From an uncultured Bacilli bacterium (GTDB lineage Bacteria > Bacillota_I > Bacilli_A > RF39 > UBA660): a DNA stretch of 6,962 bases. Positions 1-5,350 of the stretch are shown piece by piece. Where the stretch lies: NCBI GenBank assembly GCA_944329505.1, contig CALVIJ010000049.1, forward strand, positions 1 to 6,962, in the 5' to 3' direction. How positions within the stretch are numbered: position 1 is the stretch's first letter; every line of letters starts with the position of its first letter. The notes beneath the pieces were generated by a model. That model did no database searches. It had not been told where the DNA came from and was given only the letters and a program-made list of their open reading frames with translations. Made by a program: the position numbers and the translations under genes.

Positions 1-1054
1 CTGTAATCAAAGAAGAACTAATTGGAATACTCTTTTCTTTAGGTAATAAAACACCTTTTTTTTTTTTTTTACCTTTCTTTGCCTTAGATAGTTTATTTTT
101 AATTTTAGTTTCTTTAAAGTTATCTTTTATATCATCTTTAGGATTATCTAATTCAATCACCATAGTATCAGTCAGATTCTTTTCATTTGTATTACTTAAA
201 ACTTCTTCTGGATCTAAATTATTTTTTTCCAAAACAGGTGTTTCTACAAACATTTTTTCAAAATCCGCACTATAATCTTCTTCTGGAACATTAAGTGTAA
301 TAGACTCTAGTTTATCAACATCAAACTTAAAAGGTTTTAATTTAGGTTTACTTGTCTTTGACCTATCAGCCACATTAATATAACCGACTTTTGTATTATC
401 TATTTGAATATTTGTAATAATACCAAGATTATTTTTTGATTTCGTTTTTTCCAAATTAATAATTTGCTCGCTAATATCCTCAGCTAATCCGGTACTTCTC
501 TTATCTAAAATATCTGTTACTTTATTAATTCCATTAATAATTAATATTGAAATAACTTGTAAAGCAAAAGTTCCAATAAGCAATTGCATAAGTGTCAAAA
601 CATCGCTATTTGTATAAAGAGCATTATCCGCATATATATTAATATTATTAGATCTAATTACTGTCAATGTAAGCACAAATAACATCTGAATAATCGCAAA
701 ACCAGTAATATTTATAATTTTATTAATTCTATACATCTTTTTACTAAAGAAACTAACTAATGCGATGATTGAGCACAAAACAACAACCACAAATAATGTT
801 ATAAAATTAGGGAAATAAAGCGTCATAAATAAACCATTCATTAAATTGTCAAAAAGTTCAAATATAACTTCCCCACCTATATATAAAACAAAGACAATAA
901 CTAATAAATACACAAACACAAATGCTTTTTTGCCATGTTTTTTTTGAAGTAAAAAAATTATAGCCGGCACTAATAATAAAATAATAAAAAGTGGGTGTTC
1001 TAAAATATTATCAAAAAGCACTTTGAATTTTTCTAAAAGTGATAATTGTTCCAA
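1..1054 (-). CDS. Unrecognised five-segment membrane protein with long charged cytoplasmic tail (C-terminus cut by window edge)
   Basis: I do not recognise this family. The frame is open from a TTG at 1054 to base 1 with no stop, giving at least 351 residues; the 3' end lies outside the window. TTG is chosen because a GAGGTGG ribosome site lies 4 bases upstream, an in-frame TGA sits at 1064-1066, and the ATGs at 1067 and 1079 are in another frame that soon stops. Hydrophobic segments lie at about residues 20-36, 44-65, 76-103, 113-133 and 151-176. A hydrophilic tail follows, first mixed, then acidic (about 235-310), then lysine-rich, with five AAA codons in a row at residues 329-333. The layout suggests an integral membrane protein with a cytoplasmic regulatory or docking tail (inference). 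It begins 35 bases after the murJ stop and may share its transcript, with an extra promoter at 1078-1086. The reading frame is secure; the function is unknown. Confidence 0.85.
   Translation of the reverse strand, partial: MEQLSLLEKFKVLFDNILEHPLFIILLLVPAIIFLLQKKHGKKAFVFVYLLVIVFVLYIGGEVIFELFDNLMNGLFMTLYFPNFITLFVVVVLCSIIALVSFFSKKMYRINKIINITGFAIIQMLFVLTLTVIRSNNINIYADNALYTNSDVLTLMQLLIGTFALQVISILIINGINKVTDILDKRSTGLAEDISEQIINLEKTKSKNNLGIITNIQIDNTKVGYINVADRSKTSKPKLKPFKFDVDKLESITLNVPEEDYSADFEKMFVETPVLEKNNLDPEEVLSNTNEKNLTDTMVIELDNPKDDIKDNFKETKIKNKLSKAKKGKKKKKGVLLPKEKSIPISSSLIT
56..70. repeat. 15-base poly-T (poly-A on coding strand) homopolymer inside a gene
   Basis: Fifteen consecutive T on the plus strand read as five in-frame AAA lysine codons flanked by GGT codons in the membrane protein. 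Gaining one base would bring a TAA into frame at 39-41, and losing one would bring a TGA into frame at 7-9. Length changes in multiples of three are therefore the only ones that leave the C-terminus intact. Tracts of this length are prone to replication or transcription slippage, and also to sequencing error. Confidence 0.95.
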
Positions 1055-1058
1055 ACTC

Positions 1059-1065
1059 CCACCTC
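1059..1065 (-). promoter_or_regulatory. Ribosome binding site deciding a TTG start
   Basis: GAGGTGG on the minus strand lies 4 bases before the TTG at 1054. It is the best Shine-Dalgarno match in the window. No ATG or GTG in the correct frame lies near it, so it fixes TTG as the start of the unknown membrane protein. Confidence 0.75.
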
Positions 1066-1077
1066 ATTTCTATAAAC

Positions 1078-1086
1078 ATTTTACCA
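1078..1086 (-). promoter_or_regulatory. Putative extended -10 promoter between murJ and the membrane protein gene
   Basis: TGGTAAAAT on the minus strand is an extended -10 (TGn followed by TAAAAT). A partial -35, TTAAAA at 1101-1106, lies 17 bases upstream inside the end of murJ. A start near 1071 would give a leader of about 17 bases that includes the ribosome site. The same ten bases TGGTAAAATG recur before the ygjP-like gene. This may be an internal promoter, with read-through from murJ also likely. Confidence 0.45.
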
Positions 1087-1089
1087 TAT

Positions 1090-2742
1090 TTATACAGCTT
1101 TTTTAATTTTTTTTATCCCTTTAATTTTAGAAATTATATTATTTACAAAATCTTTGCCCACAATATCAGAAATTGTATTAGATTTATATGCGACAAAGAA
1201 ATAAATAACCACTCCAACAATACCATAAAGAATAATATACAATATAGATCCAAAACGTGATAATGAATAACTTGGAATAAATAAATGCATAATAGATAAT
1301 CCAAGTACCATAATAAGTGTGCACATGATAACCTTTATCAAAGTTCTTACAGTTTTTAGATAATTAATATTAGTTGCTTTCTTAACTTTCCAAAGTAAAT
1401 AAACAGACGCTAATGTATCAATTATCATATTCAAACTTATTGTCGCATAATAAGACTCTAAACCGATAAGTTTAAATAAATGCATAAATGGTACATTCAA
1501 AAGAATTTTAAATAACAAAGAACCTCCCAAAGCTGTAATTGTCGCTTTAGTATTATTCATTGACTGATTTGTATTTACCATAACTGAACAAACAGAAAGC
1601 GGTATTTGTGATAAAATTAACAATTTAAAGATAGAACTATTAAGTTCATCATATCCATAGAATACTGTCCAAACTGCAGATGACATAAAACTAATACCAA
1701 CAGAAAGTGGTATAACCACTAAAAATAAACTTTGTAAAGCTTGAGTAACTTTACCATTTACCTCTTTCATATTTTTAACCGCATAAGCTGATGCAATTGT
1801 TGGAATCAAACTCGTAATAATACCCGTTGAAATAGACATAACTATCATATTAAGCTTAGAACCCCAAGTTTGAATAACACTGACAACATTCTCACTTATA
1901 GCTGTTGTATAACCAAGTCCAACAAGTCCTTTAACTACTGTAAACACATCCACTAATACATAAACTGACTGTAAAAGAGAAATAATTACAAAAGGCATCG
2001 CATAAAATATAATCTTCTTAATTAAATCTTTATTAGTAATTTTCTTTTCAGCTAAAGTAGGCTTTTCATTACGTTTTAAATCCTTACTTTTCTTAATTTT
2101 TAAAAATACATAAAAATAAGCAACTAAAGCTCCAACTGTCGCCCCAAATACAGCCACACCAACTGCTGTATTTAAAGATAAATTAAACACTTTTAAAGTT
2201 AAAAAACTACCAGCCAAAATAACAATAACTCTAGCTAATTGTTCTAAAATATCAGCAACTGATGATACCTGCATAATCTTATGCCCTTGCAAATAACCCT
2301 TAGAAACACTTAAAAATGGTACAACTAAAACAGCAGTAGAAATAACTCTAATGACCATTGCTACATCTTCAGGACTATTTCCACCCTCAACTCCACCAAT
2401 AATCATATTAGCAACCTGAGGAGCAAAAATAAAAAGCACTAAAAATGATATAACACATAACACAGAAATAACTTTTAAGCCAATTTTAAAAACTCTTTCC
2501 TTAGTATTATAAAACTTCATTTCATTATATTCACTAACTACTTTACTCATAGCCACAGGAATACCTGAAGTAGCTAAATTCAAAAACACATTATAAATTG
2601 AATAAGCATAACTATATAAAGCTCCGCCCTGTGTTCCTATTATCGCATAAAACGGAATAACATACACAAGTCCAATAACTTTACATATGACAATTCCAAT
2701 TACCGAAATTGCCGCACCAGCCAAAAAGCCTGTTCTCTTCAT
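1090..2742 (-). CDS. murJ: MurJ/YtgP-like lipid II flippase (MOP superfamily)
   Basis: The 550-residue protein is hydrophobic throughout, with about 14 membrane segments, as in MOP-superfamily polysaccharide exporters. The N-terminal block, including GLVYVIPF (24-31) and GGALY (39-43), the NLATSGIPVAMSK stretch (55-67) and the GYLQGH site (149-154) closely match B. subtilis YtgP as I recall it. YtgP is the MurJ that flips the lipid-linked peptidoglycan precursor outward, and its length is similar. SpoVB and YabM are more distant relatives and a less likely identity. A lysine-rich cytoplasmic loop at about 214-243 joins the two halves. The ATG at 2742 follows a GGTAGGTG ribosome site that overlaps the TAG of the upstream Cse60-like gene, leaving only 8 bases between them, so translation is probably coupled. 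The gene is intact. The family is near certain; the exact substrate is inferred from homology. Confidence 0.9.
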   Translation of the reverse strand: MKRTGFLAGAAISVIGIVICKVIGLVYVIPFYAIIGTQGGALYSYAYSIYNVFLNLATSGIPVAMSKVVSEYNEMKFYNTKERVFKIGLKVISVLCVISFLVLFIFAPQVANMIIGGVEGGNSPEDVAMVIRVISTAVLVVPFLSVSKGYLQGHKIMQVSSVADILEQLARVIVILAGSFLTLKVFNLSLNTAVGVAVFGATVGALVAYFYVFLKIKKSKDLKRNEKPTLAEKKITNKDLIKKIIFYAMPFVIISLLQSVYVLVDVFTVVKGLVGLGYTTAISENVVSVIQTWGSKLNMIVMSISTGIITSLIPTIASAYAVKNMKEVNGKVTQALQSLFLVVIPLSVGISFMSSAVWTVFYGYDELNSSIFKLLILSQIPLSVCSVMVNTNQSMNNTKATITALGGSLLFKILLNVPFMHLFKLIGLESYYATISLNMIIDTLASVYLLWKVKKATNINYLKTVRTLIKVIMCTLIMVLGLSIMHLFIPSYSLSRFGSILYIILYGIVGVVIYFFVAYKSNTISDIVGKDFVNNIISKIKGIKKIKKAV

Positions 2743-2750
2743 ACAAACAC

Positions 2751-2918
2751 CTACCTATAAACAATCAAAGCCGAAAAACAATATATCTGTTCTTCGGATA
2801 CCGCTATAGCAGTTGAAAATTTTATATCAATTATTTCCGGTTCATCTTCAGAAATAAATTTATTAATAACTTCTTCTAAATCTTTTTCATGACTTTCATC
2901 AAAAACTTTTACTTTCAT
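2751..2918 (-). CDS. Small Cse60-like protein (sporulation protein Cse60 family)
   Basis: A 55-residue soluble, acidic protein beginning MKVKVFDESHEKDLEEVIN and ending in a hydrophobic strand around IYCFSALIVY (45-54). The pattern is N-terminal beta strand, acidic helix, then IIDIKFS (29-35), an EEQIYCFSA-type motif and a terminal strand. It matches the small family named after B. subtilis Cse60, a product of a sigma-E-controlled sporulation gene. The molecular role of that family is unknown to me, and many members occur in cells outside a sporulation context. The start is ATG at 2918 with a TGGTGA ribosome site at 2925-2930. Codon use matches the neighbours. It is the first gene of the unit and its TAG lies in the murJ ribosome site, so the two are likely made together. 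This suggests a link to wall precursor export (inference). Confidence 0.8.
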   Translation of the reverse strand: MKVKVFDESHEKDLEEVINKFISEDEPEIIDIKFSTAIAVSEEQIYCFSALIVYR

Positions 2919-2935
2919 ATTATATCACCATTTAG

Positions 2936-2944
2936 AGTATAACA
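2936..2944 (-). promoter_or_regulatory. Extended -10 promoter for the Cse60-like/murJ unit
   Basis: TGTTATACT on the minus strand fits an extended -10 (TGn plus TATACT). The predicted transcript start, around 2929, gives a leader of only about 11 bases that begins at the ribosome site. A perfect TTGACA at 2963-2968 lies 21 bases from TATACT, too far for a standard pair. It would sit 18 bases from the alternative hexamer TGTTAT at 2939-2944, so the exact -10 is uncertain. Confidence 0.6.
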
Positions 2945-2966
2945 AAAGTTTTACCCTCAAAATGTC

Positions 2967-2987
2967 AAAAAAAGAGGAATATCCTCT
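2967..2987 (-). terminator. Intrinsic terminator after the M23 peptidase gene
   Basis: On the minus strand AGAGGA (2987-2982) pairs with TCCTCT (2978-2973) across a 3-base loop, followed by seven T. The stem takes in part of the TAG stop codon of the M23 gene. The hairpin is short but GC-rich for this DNA, and the T-tract runs straight into the next promoter region. Confidence 0.75.
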
Positions 2988-4176
2988 ATCTTCGACTTCC
3001 ATAATATGAAGTAAAATAAACACCTTTACTTGGAATATTAGTAATATAATTATGTGGATTTAATCTACCACTATTAGTTGTATGAAGACCTCTAAATACA
3101 TTCAAATGAACATGTCCTCCACTTGCACATTCATCAGTATAACTAGGGCCTCCAATTGTTCCAAGTTTAGTATCAGGATTAACCCCTTGCCCAACTCTTA
3201 CACTAACACTTGTTAAATGCCAATAAGAAGTCGTAAATCCTAATCCTGTATGATAAACATAAACAATATGATTACCACACGCTCCACTATAAGCGGGATA
3301 AGTAATTTTAACAACTTGTCCAGCAGCTACTGGATAAACAGAGTCATTATTAGTTCTATCAGAGAAATCAACTCCAGTATGGAAACCACCACTACGATTT
3401 CCGTAATCACTAGACACTCTACCAGTGGCAAGTGGCATATAAGTCTTACCAGTAACTACAATACCATCAGGTCGTTGATCATTAAGGGCATTTTGACATT
3501 GAGTAAGTGTTTGATTACCATCACAATTTAATTTCTTTAAATTATTAATCAAACTAATTGTAGTTTTATACTCTTCGTCTTTACTCATCATACCTTCAGT
3601 AATAGTTTCAATCTCTTCATTTAATTTAGCTTCCAATACCGCAAGTTGTTGTTGCTTAGTAGTAAGCTCACTTTGTTTAGTATTAAGCTCAGATTGTTTC
3701 TTGTCAAGTTCCTCGACATCTTTATTATACTCTTCAATAAGTTTTTCGTTATAATCTCCAAGTTGTTCCGCTACTGAAACACGATAAATAAAATCGGTAA
3801 AATCAGTCGCTCCAAAAATATATTCTAAATAATTAGAATCACCATTAGTTACCTGAACAAAGCTCATAATATCTTTCATTTGTTCATCTTTTTTTTCAAT
3901 ATCCTTTTTAATTTCCTCAATTTGACTAGAAATAGATTCTAATTGTGTTTCAATACTAGCAATCTCACCCTCAACTTGCTTTTTTTCAGCCGTTGCTTGA
4001 TTACGTTCCTCTTCTGTAAGAGCTTTTTCATTTTTCGCCTTATTATAAGCATCCCTATTAGCCTTAGCTTCAGCCAATAATTCATTCAATGTTTTTTCTC
4101 GCGCATAACTTGTAGGTAAAGCCATACTAAATAAAATAAGTCCTACCATTAACACACTAACAAATCTCATTTTCAT
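2986..4176 (-). CDS. Exported M23 (LytM-type) peptidoglycan hydrolase with coiled-coil N-terminus
   Basis: A 396-residue secreted endopeptidase of the PcsB/CwlO/EnvC style (numbering from ATG 4176). Residues 1-25 are a signal peptide (MKMRF, hydrophobic core, then SYA before R26). Residues about 27-110 and 140-200 are charged coiled coil, broken by the YLEYIFGATDFTDFIYR linker (116-132) typical of PcsB-like proteins. The M23 domain at about 245-370 has zinc ligands in HTGVD (H266, D270) and HVH (H355, H357), plus YWH (H320), so it should be active and cut peptide cross-links in the wall. Proteins of this layout often need membrane partners such as FtsEX; none is in view. Four cysteines (218, 227, 300, 350) may form two disulfides. 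ATG 4176 is preferred to GTG 4188 because GGGTGG at 4185-4190 is 8 bases upstream. The gene is 13 bases from the ygjP-like stop and co-transcribed with it. Confidence 0.92.
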   Translation of the reverse strand: MKMRFVSVLMVGLILFSMALPTSYAREKTLNELLAEAKANRDAYNKAKNEKALTEEERNQATAEKKQVEGEIASIETQLESISSQIEEIKKDIEKKDEQMKDIMSFVQVTNGDSNYLEYIFGATDFTDFIYRVSVAEQLGDYNEKLIEEYNKDVEELDKKQSELNTKQSELTTKQQQLAVLEAKLNEEIETITEGMMSKDEEYKTTISLINNLKKLNCDGNQTLTQCQNALNDQRPDGIVVTGKTYMPLATGRVSSDYGNRSGGFHTGVDFSDRTNNDSVYPVAAGQVVKITYPAYSGACGNHIVYVYHTGLGFTTSYWHLTSVSVRVGQGVNPDTKLGTIGGPSYTDECASGGHVHLNVFRGLHTTNSGRLNPHNYITNIPSKGVYFTSYYGSRR

Positions 4177-4184
4177 ATATCGCA

Positions 4185-4190
4185 CCACCC
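4185..4190 (-). promoter_or_regulatory. Ribosome binding site deciding the M23 peptidase start
   Basis: GGGTGG on the minus strand sits 8 bases before ATG 4176 and overlaps the last base of the TAG (4190-4192) of the upstream gene. The two GTG codons at 4188 and 4185 lie inside this site and so cannot use it. The choice also gives a conventional signal peptide. Confidence 0.7.
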
Positions 4191-4834
4191 TATTCTTTTA
4201 AGATAGCCACCGCTTTTTTATAATCTGGCATATGTATTCTTACTGTTTCCCAAAATTCTTTAGAATGATCAAAATGTACAAAATGTGAAAGTTCATGAAT
4301 AATTACATAGTCAATTTCATGAAGAGAATATTTAATTAATTTTGAATTTAAAGTGACCGAATTATCTTTTTTATTACATACTCCCCATCTTGTTTTCATA
4401 CTTCTAATTTTAAGCTTTGGAAAAGGAATATCTTCATCAAATAAATTATAATTGTACTCGAGTCTTTCCAAAAAAATTCTTTTTGTTTCTTTCTTTAACC
4501 ATTTTTCCAAAGTCTTTTCATCTTTAACATAAATTTTACCATTACTAGCTTCTGTATTCTCAAATGGTACTAATATTATATCATATTTTTCTCCAAGATA
4601 ATAAAAAAGCTCTTCTTTTTCCAATTTTTTCCTAGCTCTTGACAATGCCTTACGTAAAAAGTCTTTCTCGTTATCGAGAATAGTTTTAACCTCTCTTTTA
4701 CTTGTCAAATAATTAGTTGTTACATAAATAGTCAAATCATCTTTTATTTTAATATAAGTATTTTTGTTATTTTTTTTTACTACTAATACATTATAAGTTT
4801 GACCATCTAATTTATAATTAAACATCACTTCCAT
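4190..4834 (-). CDS. YgjP-type metalloprotein (DUF45 / WLM-like HExxH domain)
   Basis: A 214-residue cytoplasmic protein without signal peptide or membrane segments. The C-terminal half carries the YgjP signature. MKTRWGVC at 146-153 resembles the family's usual KTRWGSC, with valine in place of serine. HELSH at 180-184 is followed by H190 and FW (194-195), giving the HExxH-x5-H zinc site with E181 as catalytic glutamate. The N-terminal half is a strand-rich region typical of the family. Length is close to E. coli YgjP, which has been reported as a UTP pyrophosphatase; the fold is metallopeptidase-like and the true substrate is unsettled. The start ATG 4834 has GGTGAT at 4838-4843 close upstream. 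It is the first gene of a two-gene unit whose stop overlaps the ribosome site of the wall hydrolase, but no functional link follows from that alone. Confidence 0.9.
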   Translation of the reverse strand: MEVMFNYKLDGQTYNVLVVKKNNKNTYIKIKDDLTIYVTTNYLTSKREVKTILDNEKDFLRKALSRARKKLEKEELFYYLGEKYDIILVPFENTEASNGKIYVKDEKTLEKWLKKETKRIFLERLEYNYNLFDEDIPFPKLKIRSMKTRWGVCNKKDNSVTLNSKLIKYSLHEIDYVIIHELSHFVHFDHSKEFWETVRIHMPDYKKAVAILKE

Positions 4835-4849
4835 TTTATCACCACAACC

Positions 4850-4858
4850 ATTTTACCA
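4850..4858 (-). promoter_or_regulatory. Extended -10 promoter for the ygjP-like/M23 unit
   Basis: TGGTAAAAT on the minus strand is an extended -10 without a convincing -35, since the upstream region is mostly T. The expected transcript start near 4843 falls at the edge of the ribosome site, so the leader would be about 10 bases. It lies only 15 bases beyond the T-tract of the mscL terminator. Confidence 0.55.
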
Positions 4859-4873
4859 CAAAATATAAAAAAG

Positions 4874-4892
4874 AAAAAAAGCCTTAAGCTTT
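4874..4892 (-). terminator. Small intrinsic terminator after mscL
   Basis: On the minus strand AAAGC (4892-4888) pairs with GCTTT (4882-4878) around a 5-base loop that contains the mscL TAA stop. Seven T (4880-4874) include the end of the stem. A 5-pair AT-rich stem is weak, so termination may be partial and some read-through into the ygjP-like gene is possible. Confidence 0.5.
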
Positions 4893-5282
4893 CTCCTCTA
4901 TCATAGAAGTACAATGCGGACATCTAATTGCTTTTATATCTATTTCACTCAAACAATAAGGACATTTCTTAGTAGTTGGTTTTTCTCCTTTTTTAGGACC
5001 AATACTAGTCAATTTATTAATCGCTTTCACAATACAAAATAGTACAAAAGCCATAATTAAAAAATTTATAAGGGCTGTTAAAAAAGACGAAATAAACACA
5101 GATATATCTTGCCAGTTATAACGAGCTCCTCCCGTCACCACATTTAAAATCGGATTAATCAAATTATCTGTAAATGATGTTACGATACCTGAAAAAGCCG
5201 AACCAATAACAATACCAACTGCCATATCTACCATATTTCCCTTTAAAGCAAAAGTCTTAAACTCATCAATAAATTTTTTCAT
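4884..5282 (-). CDS. mscL: Large-conductance mechanosensitive channel MscL with C-terminal zinc ribbon
   Basis: A 132-residue channel subunit that opens under membrane tension to release solutes during hypo-osmotic shock; MscL works as a homopentamer in the inner membrane. MKKFIDEFKTFALKGN is the typical N-terminal amphipathic helix. TM1 spans about 17-45 (VDMAVGIVIGSAF), and TM2 about 63-89 (ALINFLIMAFVLF, then the KAINKL end). The periplasmic loop is short, about 15 residues (48-62), where E. coli MscL has a longer one. The usual C-terminal helix is replaced by a basic linker and a CPYC-x10-CPHC ribbon (C107, C110, C121, C124) that should bind zinc; similar tails occur in other Bacillota MscL. 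ATG 5282 matches the family start. The longer frame to 5318 is rejected because its first codons are the -10 box. The gene is alone between two terminators. Confidence 0.95.
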   Translation of the reverse strand: MKKFIDEFKTFALKGNMVDMAVGIVIGSAFSGIVTSFTDNLINPILNVVTGGARYNWQDISVFISSFLTALINFLIMAFVLFCIVKAINKLTSIGPKKGEKPTTKKCPYCLSEIDIKAIRCPHCTSMIEEKA

Positions 5283-5306
5283 AAACCCAACTTCTTTCAT
5301 ATAATT

Positions 5307-5315
5307 ATTATAACA
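5307..5315 (-). promoter_or_regulatory. mscL: Extended -10 promoter for mscL
   Basis: TGTTATAAT on the minus strand is a perfect extended -10 (TG, one base, TATAAT). A -35 box is not evident, as the upstream bases are the T-tract of the preceding terminator. Transcription should begin near 5300, leaving a leader of about 18 bases before ATG 5282. Confidence 0.7.
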
Positions 5316-5319
5316 CACT

Positions 5320-5350
5320 AAAAGAAAAAAACTACTCGAAAGTAGTTTTT
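5320..5350 (-). terminator. Strong intrinsic terminator with UUCG loop after the permease
   Basis: On the minus strand a 10-pair perfect stem (5350-5341 with 5336-5327; core ACTACT/AGTAGT) closes a TTCG tetraloop (5340-5337). The T-rich downstream arm runs on into T, C, TTT. The TAA stop of the permease (5349-5351) is partly inside the stem. It is the best terminator in the window and separates the permease from mscL. Confidence 0.9.

Noticed and set aside
56..70. Poly-T tract read as the tail of a plus-strand terminator
   Set aside because: No hairpin precedes it on the plus strand, and it is fully explained as in-frame lysine codons of the minus-strand gene.
1039..1260. Open frame on the plus strand (73 codons)
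   Set aside because: It overlaps the 3' end of murJ and the following start in antisense, its product is a low-complexity N/I/F-rich string, and it has no ribosome site; it is a shadow of AT-rich coding DNA.
2963..2968. Perfect TTGACA as a standard -35 for the Cse60-like unit
   Set aside because: It is 21 bases from the best -10 (TATACT), beyond the normal 16-18. Pairing it with TGTTAT at 18 bases is possible, so it is kept only as a note under the promoter.
3250..3531. Open frame on the plus strand (93 codons)
   Set aside because: It lies antisense inside the catalytic domain of the M23 peptidase, has serine/isoleucine/threonine-rich composition and no recognisable family; the minus-strand gene has intact motifs.
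4177..4188. GTG 4188 as the start of the M23 peptidase
   Set aside because: The GTG lies within the GGGTGG ribosome site itself; ATG 4176 has correct spacing and gives a normal signal peptide.
5283..5318. Longer mscL start at GTG 5318, or at ATG 5300
   Set aside because: The codons from 5318 contain the extended -10 box, and 5300 is at the expected transcript start with no ribosome site. Family alignment supports ATG 5282.
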